In this document: positions 40,204 to 50,241 of the stretch, in pieces | Layout: each line of letters starts with the position of its first letter | How positions within the stretch are numbered: position 1 is the stretch's first letter | Assembly (NCBI GenBank): GCA_031291475.1 | Contig: JARLIY010000076.1 | Location: 1 to 64,000, forward strand | Direction: 5' to 3' | Origin: Xanthobacteraceae bacterium | GTDB lineage: Bacteria > Pseudomonadota > Alphaproteobacteria > Rhizobiales > Xanthobacteraceae | Length of the DNA: 64,000 nt | The notes under the pieces: generated by a model | Seen by the model: the letters and a program-made list of their open reading frames with translations, nothing else | What the model was told of the DNA's origin: nothing | The model's database searches: none | Position numbers and translations under genes: made by a program

Positions 40204-41556
40204 TTATTTCTTGCCCGGCGTCAAGCCGTCGAAATGGCGGCGCGTTTGCAGCCAAGCCAGGAGGGTCAGCGCCGGCAGCCCGGCGAGCGCGCAGATGACG
40301 AAGAACCAGGCCCAGCCGACGGCGTGCGCGATAAAGCCGGTCGGCAGCGCGAATACGTTGCGGCCGAGCGCCGCCAACGCGGTCAACAGCGCAAATTGCG
40401 TCGCCGTATACAGCGGATTTTTGCACAGCGCAGAAAGATAGGCGACGAAGATCACGGTGCCGACGGAATCGGTGAAGAATTCGATCGTGGTGGTGAAGGT
40501 GAGCAAGGTCAGGCTTTTGCCGACGACCGCCTGCCAGGAAAACGCCAGGATCATCACCGTTTGCAGGAGGCCGCCGATCCACAGGCTGATCGACAGCGGC
40601 AAAGCCCGCGCGATCAGGCCGCCGGCAAAGCCGCCGAGCACGGCAAAAACGAAACCGACGCCGTTGCGGATGGTTGCAAGCTGCGTCAGCGAAAAGCCGA
40701 GGTCCAGCACGAAGGGCGTCAACAGCGCAAAGGCGAGCGCGTCCGCGAGCTTGAACAGCGCCACGAAAACAAGCGCCGCGATGGCCAGATTGTGCGAGAG
40801 GAAGTCGCGAAAGGCGTCGAGCGCCGAGCTGAGCGCGCGCTTGAGCGGCCTCCTGTGCGCCGGCAGCGCGTGGTCGGCTTCTGCAACGGCCGAGGCGACG
40901 GGCTCCCACGCCAAAAGCGTGCCGAGCACACCGACAAGGACGAGCGCCGCCATGAGCGCGTAGCACGCGGTCCAGGCGCCGCGGCTGCCGAGCTCAGCCT
41001 GAAAGGCCGCCACCAGGAACAACGCGCCCGCGCCCGAGACGCGCGCGCCGACGCGATAGGCGGCGACGAAGGCGGCCATGCCGGCGGCTTGCTCGTTCTC
41101 CGGCAGGCTTTCCACGCGGAACGCGTCGACGACGATGTCCTGCGTCGCCGACGCGGCGGCGACGACCAGCGCGCCGATGGCGATGACGAAGGCCGAGATT
41201 GCGGGATCGCACAGGCCGAGGCACGTGATCGCCGCAATCAGCCAGGCTTGCGAAAAAAGGAGCCAGCCGCGGCGCCGCCCCAACAACCTGCCCAGCACCG
41301 GCACATCGAGCGCGTCGATCAGCGGCGCCCAGAGGAATTTGAAGTTGTACGGCACCGCCACGGCGGCAAACAGGCCGATGGTCTTGATGTCGATGCCGCT
41401 TTGCTTCATCCACGCTTGCAGCGTCGAGCCCACCAGCACGATCGGCAGCCCGCTGGAGAAGCCGAGCAGCAGCACGACCAGCACCCGCCGCTGCAAATAA
41501 ACCGCGAGCGTGTCGGCGATGGAGGCGCGGGAAGTCGCGTCGGGCGTTGCCGTCAT
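40204..41556 (-). CDS. AmpG-type muropeptide permease (MFS)
   Basis: Inner-membrane transporter of the AmpG family, which imports GlcNAc-anhydroMurNAc peptides released by wall turnover for recycling. The 450-residue product has twelve to fourteen hydrophobic helices. Markers include LLGFSSGLPIVLVGSTLQAW (about residues 30-49), the FLWAPLIDALDVPVLGRLLG segment near 74-93 and ASATQDIVVDAFRVESLPEN near 134-153, which are strongly conserved in AmpG. The location next to a class A PBP and the AmpD-like amidase elsewhere in the window support a recycling role. A TetR/AmpR regulator or beta-lactamase is not found near it. Confidence 0.88.
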   Translation of the reverse strand: MTATPDATSRASIADTLAVYLQRRVLVVLLLGFSSGLPIVLVGSTLQAWMKQSGIDIKTIGLFAAVAVPYNFKFLWAPLIDALDVPVLGRLLGRRRGWLLFSQAWLIAAITCLGLCDPAISAFVIAIGALVVAAASATQDIVVDAFRVESLPENEQAAGMAAFVAAYRVGARVSGAGALFLVAAFQAELGSRGAWTACYALMAALVLVGVLGTLLAWEPVASAVAEADHALPAHRRPLKRALSSALDAFRDFLSHNLAIAALVFVALFKLADALAFALLTPFVLDLGFSLTQLATIRNGVGFVFAVLGGFAGGLIARALPLSISLWIGGLLQTVMILAFSWQAVVGKSLTLLTFTTTIEFFTDSVGTVIFVAYLSALCKNPLYTATQFALLTALAALGRNVFALPTGFIAHAVGWAWFFVICALAGLPALTLLAWLQTRRHFDGLTPGKK

Positions 41557-41583
41557 GCACGACCACTAGGGCGGAGGATCAAG

Positions 41584-42708
41584 TCACTCGCCCGCTTCGA
41601 GTTTGCGCAGCGGCGTTGCCGGGATGACGTTGGCGTCGGCCGAAGCTTGCGCGCCGAGCTCGACCTGTTGGATGCGCTCGCCGTGCGCCTCGATCTTGTC
41701 GATCGAGATGATGGCCTGGCGGATATCCTCGGTCGACTGATTGAAATGGCTCTGCAACTTGCGGACCCGATCACCGAGCAAGCCGACGTCCCTCACCAGA
41801 TGCCCGACTTCATCGCGGATCTGGTCGGCCGCCTCGCGCATGCGCGCATCTTTCTGGATCTGCTGAATGACGTGAACGGCGATCATTAGGAGCGACGGCG
41901 AGACGATGACCACCCTGGCGCGGAATGCCTTCTGCACGATGTCGTCGAAGCCGTCATGCAGCTCGGCATAAACCGATTCCGAGGGCACGAACATGAAGGC
42001 CAACTCCTGCGTCTCGCCCGGAATCAGGTATTTCCCCGCGATGTCGCTGACATGCTTGGCGACGTCGATGCGCAGACGCTGCGCCGCGGCCTTGCGCTCG
42101 TCCTCGGATTTGGCCTCGCGATACGCGGTGACGGCCTCGAGCGGGAATTTGGCGTCGATCACCAGCGGGCGCTTGTCGGGCAGGAACACGCAGCAGTCGG
42201 GACGGGTGCGGTTCGACAACGCCTGCTGAAAGGCGTAGGCGCCCTTGGGCAGACTGTCCTGGATGATCGCTTCCATTTGCCCCTGGCCGAAGGCGCCGCG
42301 CGACTGCTTGTTGGCGAGTACGCTTTGCAGCGAGGTGACCTGGGTGGCGAGTTCGGTGATGTTCTTTTGCGCGCTATCGATGACCACAAGCCGCTCGTTG
42401 AGCTTCTGCAAATTCTCCGCGGTATTCTGCTTGGTCTTCTCCAGCGACTCGCCGATGCGATGCGTCACCGAATCGAGTCGTTCGTTGACCGCTCGCTGCA
42501 GCTGCGACTGACTGTTCGCCAACAACCGGATCATGCCTTCGAACCGCGCCGCCGTGTCGGTATGCGCACGCGCAAGCTCGGTCATGGCGTCGCGCGCGGG
42601 CGCCGCTTGGCGCGAGCGCCAGAGCACGATCGCCAGGGCGGCGAGCGCGGCGCAGGCGATGGCGATGGGGATAGCGATAACGGCAATCACCGTCGGACCT
42701 TCGGTCAT
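41584..42708 (-). CDS. rmuC: DNA recombination protein RmuC
   Basis: Membrane-anchored protein of the RmuC family, which limits inversions between repeats and has a predicted PD-(D/E)XK-like nuclease core. The 374-residue product has an N-terminal membrane helix (VIAVIAIPIAIACAALAALA, about residues 6-25), a long coiled coil (about 40-130) rich in Gln/Asn, and the core with RTRPDCCVFLPDKRPLVIDAKFPLEAVTAY (about 166-195), then YLIPGETQELAFMFVPSESV (about 225-244). Facing def across a 158-base divergent gap; its own promoter is presumably there. Confidence 0.93.
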   Translation of the reverse strand: MTEGPTVIAVIAIPIAIACAALAALAIVLWRSRQAAPARDAMTELARAHTDTAARFEGMIRLLANSQSQLQRAVNERLDSVTHRIGESLEKTKQNTAENLQKLNERLVVIDSAQKNITELATQVTSLQSVLANKQSRGAFGQGQMEAIIQDSLPKGAYAFQQALSNRTRPDCCVFLPDKRPLVIDAKFPLEAVTAYREAKSEDERKAAAQRLRIDVAKHVSDIAGKYLIPGETQELAFMFVPSESVYAELHDGFDDIVQKAFRARVVIVSPSLLMIAVHVIQQIQKDARMREAADQIRDEVGHLVRDVGLLGDRVRKLQSHFNQSTEDIRQAIISIDKIEAHGERIQQVELGAQASADANVIPATPLRKLEAGE

Positions 42709-42866
42709 GCGCTGCTTCTACGCGATTCGCCCGGCCGCGGGCGGCGGCAAGCCCTGGAACAAAGAGCGAACACCTATAGCGCGAATGCGTCCGTTTGCGC
42801 AACGGAAGGCGCTCATTGACCGCGCTTTATGCACCGCTTACATCGCCGACCAAGGTTCGGTGAGAT

Positions 42867-43409
42867 ATGGCGCTCCGCGAAATCCTCAAACTGCCCGACA
42901 AGCGGCTGCGGCTCGTTTCCGAGCCGGTCAAGCGCGTCGATGCCGGAATCCGCGCGCTGGTCGATGACATGTTCGAGACCATGTATGGCGCGCCGGGCAT
43001 CGGACTTGCCGCCATCCAGATCGGCGTCGGCAAGCGCGTCGTGGTCATGGACCTCTCGAAAAAGGAGGACACGCACAAGCCTCTGGTCTTCATCAATCCC
43101 GAAATCACCTGGGAGTCGAAGGAAAAATCGAGTCACGAGGAAGGCTGTCTTTCAATCCCAGAATATTACGAGGAGGTCGCGCGACCGGACGAAGTGAAAG
43201 TCAAATTTCTCGACCTCGACGGCAAGACCCACGAGATCACGGCAAAGGGCCTGTTCGCCACCTGCATCCAGCATGAGGTCGACCACATCAACGGCGTCCT
43301 CTTCATCGATCACATCTCCAAGCTCAAGCGCGACCGCGTCATCAAGAAATTCATCAAAGCCGCGAAAGCGGCAAAGGCAGGAAAGACGGCGAAGAAAGTG
43401 GAGGCGTGA
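42867..43409 (+). CDS. def: Peptide deformylase
   Basis: Metalloenzyme (Fe2+ or Zn2+) that removes the formyl group from the N-terminal Met of nascent proteins. The 180-residue product has all three motifs: [10 protein letters not shown] (residues 44-53), EGCLSIP near 91 with the metal-binding Cys, and [12 protein letters not shown] near 133 with the two His ligands and catalytic Glu. A Lys/Ala-rich tail ends the protein. First gene of the def-fmt-truA operon: fmt begins immediately after the stop. The promoter must lie in the 158-base divergent gap facing rmuC. Confidence 0.96.
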   Translation: MALREILKLPDKRLRLVSEPVKRVDAGIRALVDDMFETMYGAPGIGLAAIQIGVGKRVVVMDLSKKEDTHKPLVFINPEITWESKEKSSHEEGCLSIPEYYEEVARPDEVKVKFLDLDGKTHEITAKGLFATCIQHEVDHINGVLFIDHISKLKRDRVIKKFIKAAKAAKAGKTAKKVEA

Positions 43410-44333
43410 GTGCCGCTCCGCCTCGTCTTCATGGGTACGCCCGATTTCGCCGTACCCACGCTGCTTGAGATTGTCGGCGGCGGCCACGACATCGCGGCGG
43501 TCTATACCCGCCCGCCGCAGCCCGCCGGCCGCGGCATGGCGCCGCGCGAAAGCCCGGTGGCGCGGGAAGCGGAACGTTTCGGTCTGCCGATCCTCAGGCC
43601 GAAGACTTTGCGCCAACGCGACACAGCCGATGCCGTGCGCGCGCACGGCGCCGATGCCGCCGTGGTCGTGGCCTATGGCTTGATCCTGCCGAAACCGATC
43701 CTCGACGCATTTCCGCTCGGTGCGTTCAACCTGCATGCGTCGCTGCTGCCGCGCTGGCGCGGCGCGGCGCCGATCCAGCGCGCCATCATGGCCGGCGACC
43801 GCGAGACCGGCGTCATGGTGATGAAGATGGAGGAAGGCCTCGATGCCGGCCCGATCGCCATGGCCGAGCGCGTCCCCATCGGCCCCGACGCCACCGCGGG
43901 CGAAATGCACGACCTGCTGGCGCGGCTCGGCGCCAAACTGGTGGTGGTCGCGCTCGGCGCGCTGGAGCGAGACTCGCTCCAGCTCACACCGCAAGCGGAT
44001 GCGGGCGTGACCTACGCGCACAAGATCGACAAGAACGAGACGCGCATCGACTGGAGCAGGCCGTCGCAGCAGGTCCATGACCATTGCCGCGGCCTTTCGC
44101 CCTTTCCCGGCGCCTGGTTCGATCTCGCCGGCGCCGGGCGCGTCAAGGTCCTGCGCACCACGAAGGTAAGCAGCGTGGGCAAGCCCGGGCAAGTGCTGGA
44201 CGACAAACTCGCCGTCGCCTGCGGCGACGGCGCGGTGCGCCTTATCGAACTGCAGCGCGAAGGCAAGAAGCCGATGCCGGCTGAGGAGTTTTTGCGCGGG
44301 ACGCCGATCATGCGCGGCAGCGTGCTGGGCTGA
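43410..44333 (+). CDS. fmt: Methionyl-tRNA formyltransferase
   Basis: Transfers a formyl group from 10-formyl-tetrahydrofolate to initiator Met-tRNA, the counterpart to deformylase. The 307-residue product starts with GTG directly after the def TGA. It shows [17 protein letters not shown] (residues 6-22), the [20 protein letters not shown] segment near 93-112 (the SLLPxxRG family motif continues with RGAAPIQ), and [19 protein letters not shown]-like [20 protein letters not shown] near 131-150. The C-terminal OB-fold domain follows from about residue 205. Confidence 0.96.
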   Translation: MPLRLVFMGTPDFAVPTLLEIVGGGHDIAAVYTRPPQPAGRGMAPRESPVAREAERFGLPILRPKTLRQRDTADAVRAHGADAAVVVAYGLILPKPILDAFPLGAFNLHASLLPRWRGAAPIQRAIMAGDRETGVMVMKMEEGLDAGPIAMAERVPIGPDATAGEMHDLLARLGAKLVVVALGALERDSLQLTPQADAGVTYAHKIDKNETRIDWSRPSQQVHDHCRGLSPFPGAWFDLAGAGRVKVLRTTKVSSVGKPGQVLDDKLAVACGDGAVRLIELQREGKKPMPAEEFLRGTPIMRGSVLG

Positions 44334-44341
44334 ACGCGATC

Positions 44342-45079
44342 ATGCCCCGCTACAAGCTCACGATCGAATATGACGGCACGCCCTTTGTCGGCTGGCAGGC
44401 ACAGGACAACGGCGTCTCGGTACAAAGCGTGCTCGGCGACGCCATCGCGGCGTTTGCCGGCGAACGCCCCGCAGTGGCCGGCGCCGGACGCACCGACGCC
44501 GGCGTGCATGCGCTCGGCCAGGTTGCCCATGTCGATCTCGCCAGGGAATGGGACGGCGACATCGTGCGCGACGCACTCAATGCGCATTTGCGTCCGCATC
44601 CGGTCGCGGTGCTGGCGGCAGAGCGCGTCGCCGACAGTTTCGACGCGCGTTTTTCCGCGACCAAGCGCCACTATCTTTATCGCCTCATCAATCGCCGCGC
44701 CGATTTGACGCTCGATCAGTACCGCGCCTGGCGCGTGCCGCGCCTACTCGATACCGGCAAGATGCAGGCGGCGGCGCAAAAACTCGTCGGCAAGCACGAT
44801 TTCACCACCTTCCGCTCGACCGAATGCCAGGCGAAATCCCCGGTGAAGACGCTCGACCGGCTCGACGTGACGCGCGAGGGCGACGAGGTGCGGATCGGCG
44901 CGTCGGCGCGCTCGTTTTTACAGCATCAGGTGCGCTCGATGGTCGGCTCGCTGGTGCATGTCGGCGAAGGCAAATGGAGCGTCGACGATCTTGCCTTGGC
45001 GCTCGCCGCCCGGGATCGCGCCACTTGTGGTCAAGTCGCGCCGCCGCAGGGGCTTTATCTCGTGCGGGTGGAGTATTGA
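44342..45079 (+). CDS. truA: tRNA pseudouridine(38-40) synthase TruA
   Basis: Converts U38, U39 and U40 of the anticodon arm to pseudouridine. The 245-residue product carries the catalytic Asp52 in [20 protein letters not shown] (residues 47-66). Other family segments are [12 protein letters not shown] near 10-21, [19 protein letters not shown] near 101-119, and the C-terminal [20 protein letters not shown] near 198-217. Eight bases after fmt, third gene of the operon. It ends 12 bases before the convergent dapE stop. No T-rich terminator is seen in that narrow gap. Confidence 0.96.
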   Translation: MPRYKLTIEYDGTPFVGWQAQDNGVSVQSVLGDAIAAFAGERPAVAGAGRTDAGVHALGQVAHVDLAREWDGDIVRDALNAHLRPHPVAVLAAERVADSFDARFSATKRHYLYRLINRRADLTLDQYRAWRVPRLLDTGKMQAAAQKLVGKHDFTTFRSTECQAKSPVKTLDRLDVTREGDEVRIGASARSFLQHQVRSMVGSLVHVGEGKWSVDDLALALAARDRATCGQVAPPQGLYLVRVEY

Positions 45080-45091
45080 GGCGGCGGGGAC

Positions 45092-46246
45092 TTAAGCGAA
45101 ATACTTCTCGATCATCCGCCGGTAAATCGCGGTCAGCGTGACGAGGTCGGCGACCGGCGCGCACTCGTCCACCGCATGCATGGTCTGCCCGACCAGGCCG
45201 AATTCGAACACCGGGCAATAATTCTTGATGAAGCGCGCGTCCGACGTGCCGCCCGAGGTGGAGAGCTTTGGTTTCCTTCCGGTCACCTCGGCGATGGCGG
45301 CGATGGCGAGATCGGTGAACGGCCCCGGCTTGGTGACGAACACGTCGGCGTTCGACGGCAGCCACTCGAAGCGATGATGCACGCGGCCGCCGGCGGCGTG
45401 CGCCCGCCGCTCGATCAACGCCTTCAGCGACGCCTGGCTGTGGCGATCGTTGTAGCGGATGTTGAAGCGCGCGCGGGCCTCGCCGGGAATGAGATTGACG
45501 GTCGGGTTGCCGACATCGACCGACGTGAATTCGAGATTCGACGGATCGAACTCCGCGCTGCCCTCGTCGAGCGGCGCCTGCAGCGCGGCGATAAGAGTCA
45601 CCAGGCCGCGGATCGGATTGTCGGCGCGGTGCGGATAGGCGACGTGGCCCTGGCGGCCAGTGACGATGAGCGTGCCGTTGAGCGAGCCGCGCCGGCCTGC
45701 CCTGATCGTGTCGCCGATGGTCTCCACGTTGCTCGGCTCGCCGAGGATGCAATGGTCGAACATCTCGCCGCGCTCCGCCGCCCATTGCAGAAGCTTCACC
45801 GTGCCGTTGACGGCGACACTCTCCTCGTCGCCGGTGATGAGGAAAGAGATCGAGCCGTTCTTCGGCGCGCCGCCATTGGCGCCGAGATAATCGAGTGCCG
45901 CGGCCACGAAGCAGGCGATGCCGCCCTTCATGTCGACGGCACCGCGGCCGTAGAGTTTCTCGCCGGCGATCTCGCCGGCAAACGGCGGATGCCGCCACAT
46001 GGCCTCGTCGCCCGGCGGCACCACGTCGGTATGGCCGGCGAAGACGAGATTGGTTTTTTTGCCGCCGATGCGCGCGTAAAGATTCTCCACCGGCGCCGTG
46101 CCGGGCTCGGCGAAGATCGGGCGATGCACGGTAAATCCGGCTTTCGCCAGGACTTTTTGCAAATAGGCAAGCGCCCCGCCCTCGTCCGGCGTGATCGACC
46201 GGCAGCGGACCAGATCGCGGGCGATGGCGACGGGATCGGCGGTCAT
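45092..46246 (-). CDS. dapE: Succinyl-diaminopimelate desuccinylase DapE
   Basis: Zn-dependent M20 peptidase-family enzyme of lysine and meso-diaminopimelate synthesis, removing succinate from N-succinyl-L,L-DAP. The 384-residue product has [17 protein letters not shown] near residues 68-84 (metal-binding His), [18 protein letters not shown] near 98-115 (bridging Asp), [17 protein letters not shown] near 135-151 (catalytic Glu pair), and [20 protein letters not shown] near 325-344. The start at 46246 drops upstream Arg-rich sequence and begins [20 protein letters not shown] as in the family. With dapD nearby on the same strand it supplies DAP to MurE. Confidence 0.96.
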   Translation of the reverse strand: MTADPVAIARDLVRCRSITPDEGGALAYLQKVLAKAGFTVHRPIFAEPGTAPVENLYARIGGKKTNLVFAGHTDVVPPGDEAMWRHPPFAGEIAGEKLYGRGAVDMKGGIACFVAAALDYLGANGGAPKNGSISFLITGDEESVAVNGTVKLLQWAAERGEMFDHCILGEPSNVETIGDTIRAGRRGSLNGTLIVTGRQGHVAYPHRADNPIRGLVTLIAALQAPLDEGSAEFDPSNLEFTSVDVGNPTVNLIPGEARARFNIRYNDRHSQASLKALIERRAHAAGGRVHHRFEWLPSNADVFVTKPGPFTDLAIAAIAEVTGRKPKLSTSGGTSDARFIKNYCPVFEFGLVGQTMHAVDECAPVADLVTLTAIYRRMIEKYFA

Positions 46247-46250
46247 CGCC

Positions 46251-46679
46251 TCAACTCGTGGCCAACGGGTCGGGACCGTACGGGTTCGGACCGACCGTGC
46301 CGCGGCGGAAGCCGAGTTCAACGAGCAAAGCGAGCCCGAAGACCGTGAACGGCACCGCGATGGCCAGCGACAGCATGCTCGGCGCCTCCTCGGAGCCGGC
46401 GAGCCCGAGCACGGTGAAAAGGTCTAGCACCGCGCCGGCGCCGAAGAAAATATACAACAGCCAGACCGGCAGGTTGCGGTCATGCGCGCGCTTCATCGCC
46501 ACGGCGAATTCCGGATAGGTGAAAGCGAGATCGACGATGGCGCCGAGCCGCTCGCCCTGAATGCTTTGGGCGATGAGATGGCAGATGATCTCGGCAACGG
46601 CCAAAACGGCCATCGCAATCCAGAACGTCCGGCGGCCGATGCGGCCGTGAAAACCGTTGAAAAGGTAGCCCCAATTCAT
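46251..46679 (-). CDS. DUF805-family inner-membrane protein
   Basis: A 142-residue protein of the DUF805 (YhaH-like) family, whose function is unknown. It opens [20 protein letters not shown], matching the family's RIGRxxFW signature, and has four hydrophobic helices (about 18-36, 74-94, 105-121 and shorter). The [15 protein letters not shown] segment near residue 60 is another hallmark. It sits between dapD and dapE, 4 bases before dapE, in the same direction and so presumably within a dapD-DUF805-dapE operon. Confidence 0.88.
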   Translation of the reverse strand: MNWGYLFNGFHGRIGRRTFWIAMAVLAVAEIICHLIAQSIQGERLGAIVDLAFTYPEFAVAMKRAHDRNLPVWLLYIFFGAGAVLDLFTVLGLAGSEEAPSMLSLAIAVPFTVFGLALLVELGFRRGTVGPNPYGPDPLATS

Positions 46680-46710
46680 CGGCTAGTCTTGGTGCAAATA
46701 CCCGGCGGAT

Positions 46711-47577
46711 TCAATCCCGCAGCAATTCATTGATGCTGGTCTTGGCGCGCGTTTTGGCGTCGACGCGCTTGACGATGACCGCACAAGCAAGACTTGGGCT
46801 CGGCTCGCCGTTCGCCCGCGGCTTGCTGGGAATGCTGCCCGGCACCACCACCGCGTAGGGCGGTACTTCGCCGACAAAAACCTCGCCGCTGTCGCGATCG
46901 ACGATCTTGGTCGAGGCGCCGATGAAGACGCCCATGGAAAGCACGGCGCCTTCGCGCACGATAACGCCCTCGGCGACTTCCGAACGCGCGCCGATGAAGC
47001 AACTGTCCTCGACGATAACCGGGCTCGCCTGCAACGGCTCCAGCACGCCGCCAATGCCGGCGCCGCCGGAAATGTGACAGTTCTTGCCGATCTGCGCGCA
47101 GGAGCCGACGGTAGCCCAAGTGTCGATCATGGTGCCGCGATCGACATAGGCGCCGAGATTGACGAAACACGGCATCAGCACGACACCGCGCGCGATAAAG
47201 GCCGAGCGGCGCACCACGCAGCCCGGCACGGCGCGAAAGCCGGCGGCGCGAAAGCTTTGGTCATCCCAGCCGTCGAACTTCGAGGGCACCTTGTCCCACC
47301 ATGAAGCGCGGCCGGGCCCGCCCGGGATCACCGCCATGTCGTTGAGCCGGAACGACAGCAGCACCGCCTTTTTGAGCCATTGATTGACCCGCCAGGAGCC
47401 GTCGGGCGCCTTTTCCGCCACCCGGGCGGCGCCGGCATCGAGCAGATCGAGCGCGTCCTCAACCGCCTTGCGCACGGCGCCCGTCGTTGCCGGCCCAATG
47501 GCCTCGCGCCGCTCGAAAGCGGCGTCGATGGTCTCGGCGAGAGACTTATTGCGGGTGGCGAGGCCGGCGTCCGGCAT
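46711..47577 (-). CDS. dapD: 2,3,4,5-tetrahydropyridine-2,6-dicarboxylate N-succinyltransferase DapD
   Basis: Left-handed beta-helix (hexapeptide-repeat) acyltransferase of the succinylase branch of lysine/DAP synthesis. The 288-residue product begins [20 protein letters not shown] from ATG 47577. It contains FKVP-like [20 protein letters not shown] near residue 91, then tandem hexapeptide turns such as [20 protein letters not shown] (about 140-159), [20 protein letters not shown] (about 162-181) and [20 protein letters not shown] (about 192-211). The start of the longer frame upstream has no ribosome-binding site. First gene of the dap set here. Confidence 0.96.
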   Translation of the reverse strand: MPDAGLATRNKSLAETIDAAFERREAIGPATTGAVRKAVEDALDLLDAGAARVAEKAPDGSWRVNQWLKKAVLLSFRLNDMAVIPGGPGRASWWDKVPSKFDGWDDQSFRAAGFRAVPGCVVRRSAFIARGVVLMPCFVNLGAYVDRGTMIDTWATVGSCAQIGKNCHISGGAGIGGVLEPLQASPVIVEDSCFIGARSEVAEGVIVREGAVLSMGVFIGASTKIVDRDSGEVFVGEVPPYAVVVPGSIPSKPRANGEPSPSLACAVIVKRVDAKTRAKTSINELLRD

Positions 47578-47711
47578 GAAAAGAACCCCCTTGTTGGCGC
47601 GGTTTGTCGGGGTGCGCCCCGGCGATGTCAAGGACCGCCGGCCGCGCCGGCGGCAAACTGGAACCTTTTTTGCATGCCCCGCTTGTAAGCGACGGGATCA
47701 AAGGGTGTTCA

Positions 47712-47936
47712 ATGCTCACCATGGCAATAGCTGTCGGCGCCGGCGTGTTTTACTGGTTCGGCGACTATAAACTGGCGTTCTGGATTCTGCTTTACGCGAT
47801 CGTTTATGGCGGCTTGTGCGCGCTGCGCGGCGATAATCACGCCCAGTGGGCGTATCGGCGCGACACCGGCCTCGTTATCGCGGTTCTCATTCCGGTGGCT
47901 TGGCATATCGGCGAACTGGCCGGCTATTTCTCGTAG
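47712..47936 (+). CDS. Small membrane protein of unknown function
   Basis: A 74-residue protein with three hydrophobic stretches: TMAIAVGAGVFYWFG, KLAFWILLYAIVYGGLCAL and TGLVIAVLIPVAWHIGELAG. The ATG at 47712 is the natural start, with AAAGGG about 8 bases before; the frame upstream overlaps the divergent dapD promoter and is not credible. I do not recognise a family. It is divergent from dapD and convergent with the HAD phosphatase gene. Confidence 0.6.
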   Translation: MLTMAIAVGAGVFYWFGDYKLAFWILLYAIVYGGLCALRGDNHAQWAYRRDTGLVIAVLIPVAWHIGELAGYFS

Positions 47937-48003
47937 TTCGGATTAACCCGGAGCCTGTCATCGGGCCGGCCACTTCGGGCCGGACCCATTAGCTCCGTCC
48001 AGG

Positions 48004-48732
48004 CTACTTCCCGGCGATGCCGCGCAGAAAACCGGCGAGATTGTCGGTGACATGATCGACATGGGGCGCGTCGCGCCCGGCGAGCTCCCATTCTTCGCGA
48101 AACACTTCCCGCGTGCCGGCCGGCACCACCAACACGGTGGTCATCCCGAGAGCGTGCGGCACTTCGAGATTGCGCGCGAGGTCCTCGAAAATTGCCGCCT
48201 TGGCTGGATCGACTTTGTGGCGGGCAAGAAAGCGCTCATAGACCGCAGGCCGCGGCTTCGGCTCGAGCGCGGCCGCAGCAATGTCGAAGATGTCCTCGAA
48301 GCCCTCTTCGATCTCGAGCCGGCGCATGACGGTTTCGGCGTGCCGGCGCGTGCCGTTGGTGAGGATAAGCTTGCGTCCGGGCAAGCCGGCAATCGCCGCC
48401 CCGAGCGCCGGGTCGGGGGTGAGCGGCGAGTAGTCGATCTGATGCACGATCTCGAGGAATTCGTCCGGATCGAGGCCGTGCTCCTCCATCAATCCGCGCA
48501 GGCTGGTGCCGTAACGGCGGTAGTAATCCTTCTGCAGGCGGAACGCTTCCTTGTGGGTCACCTTGAGAAAGTCGGCGATGTAGTCGCGGATGCGCACATC
48601 GACCTGCTCCCAGAGATTGAGGTGATGCGGATAGAGCGTGTTGTCGAGGTCGAAGACCCAGGTCTCTACCGCGGCGAAACCGCGGACTTCGCTGCGGATT
48701 TGGCTGGGGACCTGGAGTTTACGGTCGTTCAT
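48004..48732 (-). CDS. HAD-family hydrolase, pyrimidine 5'-nucleotidase type
   Basis: Cytoplasmic HAD-superfamily phosphatase similar to SDT1-type pyrimidine 5'-nucleotidases. The 242-residue product has motif I VFDLDNTLYPH (about residues 26-36) with the nucleophile and acid/base Asp, motif II KLILTNGTRRHAE (about 121-133), the motif III Lys in LEPKPRPAVY near 162 and motif IV AIFEDLARNLE near 182 with the metal-binding acidic residue. The small cap is helical, between motifs I and II. Start at 48732 removes upstream sequence without similarity. Its physiological substrate is not known; UMP/CMP dephosphorylation is likely. Confidence 0.88.
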   Translation of the reverse strand: MNDRKLQVPSQIRSEVRGFAAVETWVFDLDNTLYPHHLNLWEQVDVRIRDYIADFLKVTHKEAFRLQKDYYRRYGTSLRGLMEEHGLDPDEFLEIVHQIDYSPLTPDPALGAAIAGLPGRKLILTNGTRRHAETVMRRLEIEEGFEDIFDIAAAALEPKPRPAVYERFLARHKVDPAKAAIFEDLARNLEVPHALGMTTVLVVPAGTREVFREEWELAGRDAPHVDHVTDNLAGFLRGIAGK

Positions 48733-48821
48733 TCCCGGGCGACTGTTGTTGCCACACTTGGCGGCGAGGACGTTGAACCTCGCCGAATCGGTTTTGGCAA
48801 CTGGCGGGCCGGGAGCAATCG

Positions 48822-48929
48822 ATGCGACGCGCGTTACGCAAGTCGATTCCATTCATGCAGGCCGCGCTGATCGGCACAGTGGCCGCGGCGGCGCTGGCCG
48901 GCGTCGCCATGCTGATTTCCCATTCCTGA
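48822..48929 (+). CDS. Possible 35-residue single-span membrane peptide
   Basis: ATG at 48822 is preceded by GGGAGC at ribosome-binding distance. The product MRRALRKSIPFMQAALIGTV continues into a hydrophobic helix and ends ISHS. A basic N-terminus followed by one Ala/Gly-rich helix looks like a small membrane protein. It lies in the gap between two minus-strand genes, with its start 90 bases from the HAD gene start. Evidence is limited to these features; it may not be real. Confidence 0.38.
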   Translation: MRRALRKSIPFMQAALIGTVAAAALAGVAMLISHS

Positions 48930-48941
48930 TTATCGACGTTT

Positions 48942-49175
48942 TTAGCTCGCCTCGCGCCACGCCGCTGCCGGCAACAGCCCCATGAGCGCGCCGTCGTGCA
49001 GCCGCACCGGGTCGCGCTCGCCTTCCATGGCCAGCCGCAACACCGAGCGCGCCAGCTCGTCCGGCCGCACCGTCGAATTGCCGACCGCCTTGAGCGTCAG
49101 CCACGCTTCGTCGAAGGCCGCCTCCAGGACGATCAGCGTCTGGGGGTCGAAGGAAGCCGTATGGAACCCGCGCAT
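48942..49175 (-). CDS. Small conserved rhizobial protein of unknown function
   Basis: A 77-residue soluble protein, MRGFHTASFDPQTLIVLEAA at the start. The pattern FDPxTLxxLxxAxDEAWxxL, then a Ser/Arg region and LxxxVLRLAMEGERDPVRLHDGALMGL, resembles a short alpha-helical protein that recurs in Bradyrhizobium-like genomes and has no known function. No catalytic residues or metal-binding motifs are seen. The start is an ATG giving the expected N-terminus. Confidence 0.7.
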   Translation of the reverse strand: MRGFHTASFDPQTLIVLEAAFDEAWLTLKAVGNSTVRPDELARSVLRLAMEGERDPVRLHDGALMGLLPAAAWREAS

Positions 49176-49333
49176 GGTCCGCCCTCACCGCAATTCTACG
49201 GACACAGATTGACGGAATGGCTTGACGGAATGGCGAATGATCGGCGTGAAGTTAGCCGAGTTTGTGACGCCCGCCGTGATTTGCGCATGCCCCGCACGCC
49301 GGCCATGCAAGGATGCCGTGCAGGCAACGAACA

Positions 49334-50191
49334 TCATCGCCAAATCTGAAACGCGACCAGGGCCGCAAGCATGATGCCGCTGCCCGCCGCCTGCAGCGGC
49401 GTGATCACCTCGCCGAGCGCGAGCGCGCTCAGCACCATCGCTGTCAGCGGCTCGAGATTCATGATCAGCGCGGTGCGGAACGGACCGATGCGGATCGTCG
49501 ACACGAATATGAAAAGTATGCCGGCCGTGGTCGCCAGACTCATGGCGACCAAAGAAGCCCAGCCGCCGTCGGTCTGCGGCGGGTTCCAGGTCTGCGTGGC
49601 AAGCGACAGCGCGACGAAAATGGCAAGCTGCGCGACCACCGAATACCAGGTCGTGAGCCGCGCGTCGGCGCCGGCGAGAAATGCGCGGGTAACGATGAGC
49701 ACGCCGGTGCGGCAGCACGCCGCGCCGAGCGCATAGGCGACGCCGGCGAGCACGAGTCCCGCCGGATGGGCGCCGATCATGATCGCGAGCCCGAAGAATG
49801 CCGCGAGCGCGCAAACGGCGCCCTGCCACCGCAAACGCTCAAGGCCGGTCGCCGAAGCGGCCAGCCCGGTCAGCAGCGGATAGGCGAAATAGGTGAGCAC
49901 TGCGGTCGGCACATCGTTCGCTTCGATCGCCTTGAACAGGCAGTAAATGAGGGCCGCGAACAAGACGCCGACGCCGAGCGATATCCAGCGCATGCGCGCA
50001 TCCGTGGGCGGCTTCGGCCCGACGTAAAGCCACAGCGTGATGAAAGCGAGGCCGACCACGCTGCGAAACGACAGCATGGTGAGCACGTCGCAGCCGGAGC
50101 CGATGATGATTTTGGCGAGCACGTCGGAGATACCGAGCGTGATCGCCGCGGCAAGCCCGGGCGCGGGGGAAAAGACGAAGCGGAAGGCCAA
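49334..50191 (-). CDS. EamA/DMT-family transporter
   Basis: Inner-membrane transporter of the drug/metabolite superfamily, EamA type. The 285-residue product has ten hydrophobic helices in two repeats. Segments seen are GLAAAITLGISDVLAKIIIG (about residues 12-31), the FKAIEANDVPTAVLTYFAYP segment (about 85-104) at the end of repeat 1, and ALIMNLEPLTAMVLSALALG (about 240-259) at the end of repeat 2, the latter pair typical of EamA. No ATG or GTG suits the start; TTG at 50191 begins MAFRFVF, with AGGG about ten bases before. Substrate cannot be predicted. Confidence 0.85.
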   Translation of the reverse strand: MAFRFVFSPAPGLAAAITLGISDVLAKIIIGSGCDVLTMLSFRSVVGLAFITLWLYVGPKPPTDARMRWISLGVGVLFAALIYCLFKAIEANDVPTAVLTYFAYPLLTGLAASATGLERLRWQGAVCALAAFFGLAIMIGAHPAGLVLAGVAYALGAACCRTGVLIVTRAFLAGADARLTTWYSVVAQLAIFVALSLATQTWNPPQTDGGWASLVAMSLATTAGILFIFVSTIRIGPFRTALIMNLEPLTAMVLSALALGEVITPLQAAGSGIMLAALVAFQIWR

Positions 50192-50206
50192 GCGGCAGGA
50201 ACCCTA

Positions 50207-50241
50207 GCGCAGGATCCGGAAAAGTGGAAACCGGCTTTACG
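50207..50241. repeat. Degenerate copy of the dispersed GGATCCGGAAAAGTGG palindrome
   Basis: GCGCAGGATCCGGAAAAGTGGAAACCGGC matches most of the left half of the element at 15731-15779, with the right arm (TTTACGC) decayed. It lies between the EamA gene and the hydroxylase gene, reaching into the latter's stop codon. Confidence 0.6.

Noticed and set aside
47604-47711. Upstream extension of the 74-residue membrane protein
   Set aside because: It would overlap the dapD promoter region, is Gly/Arg/Pro-rich and lacks a ribosome-binding site.
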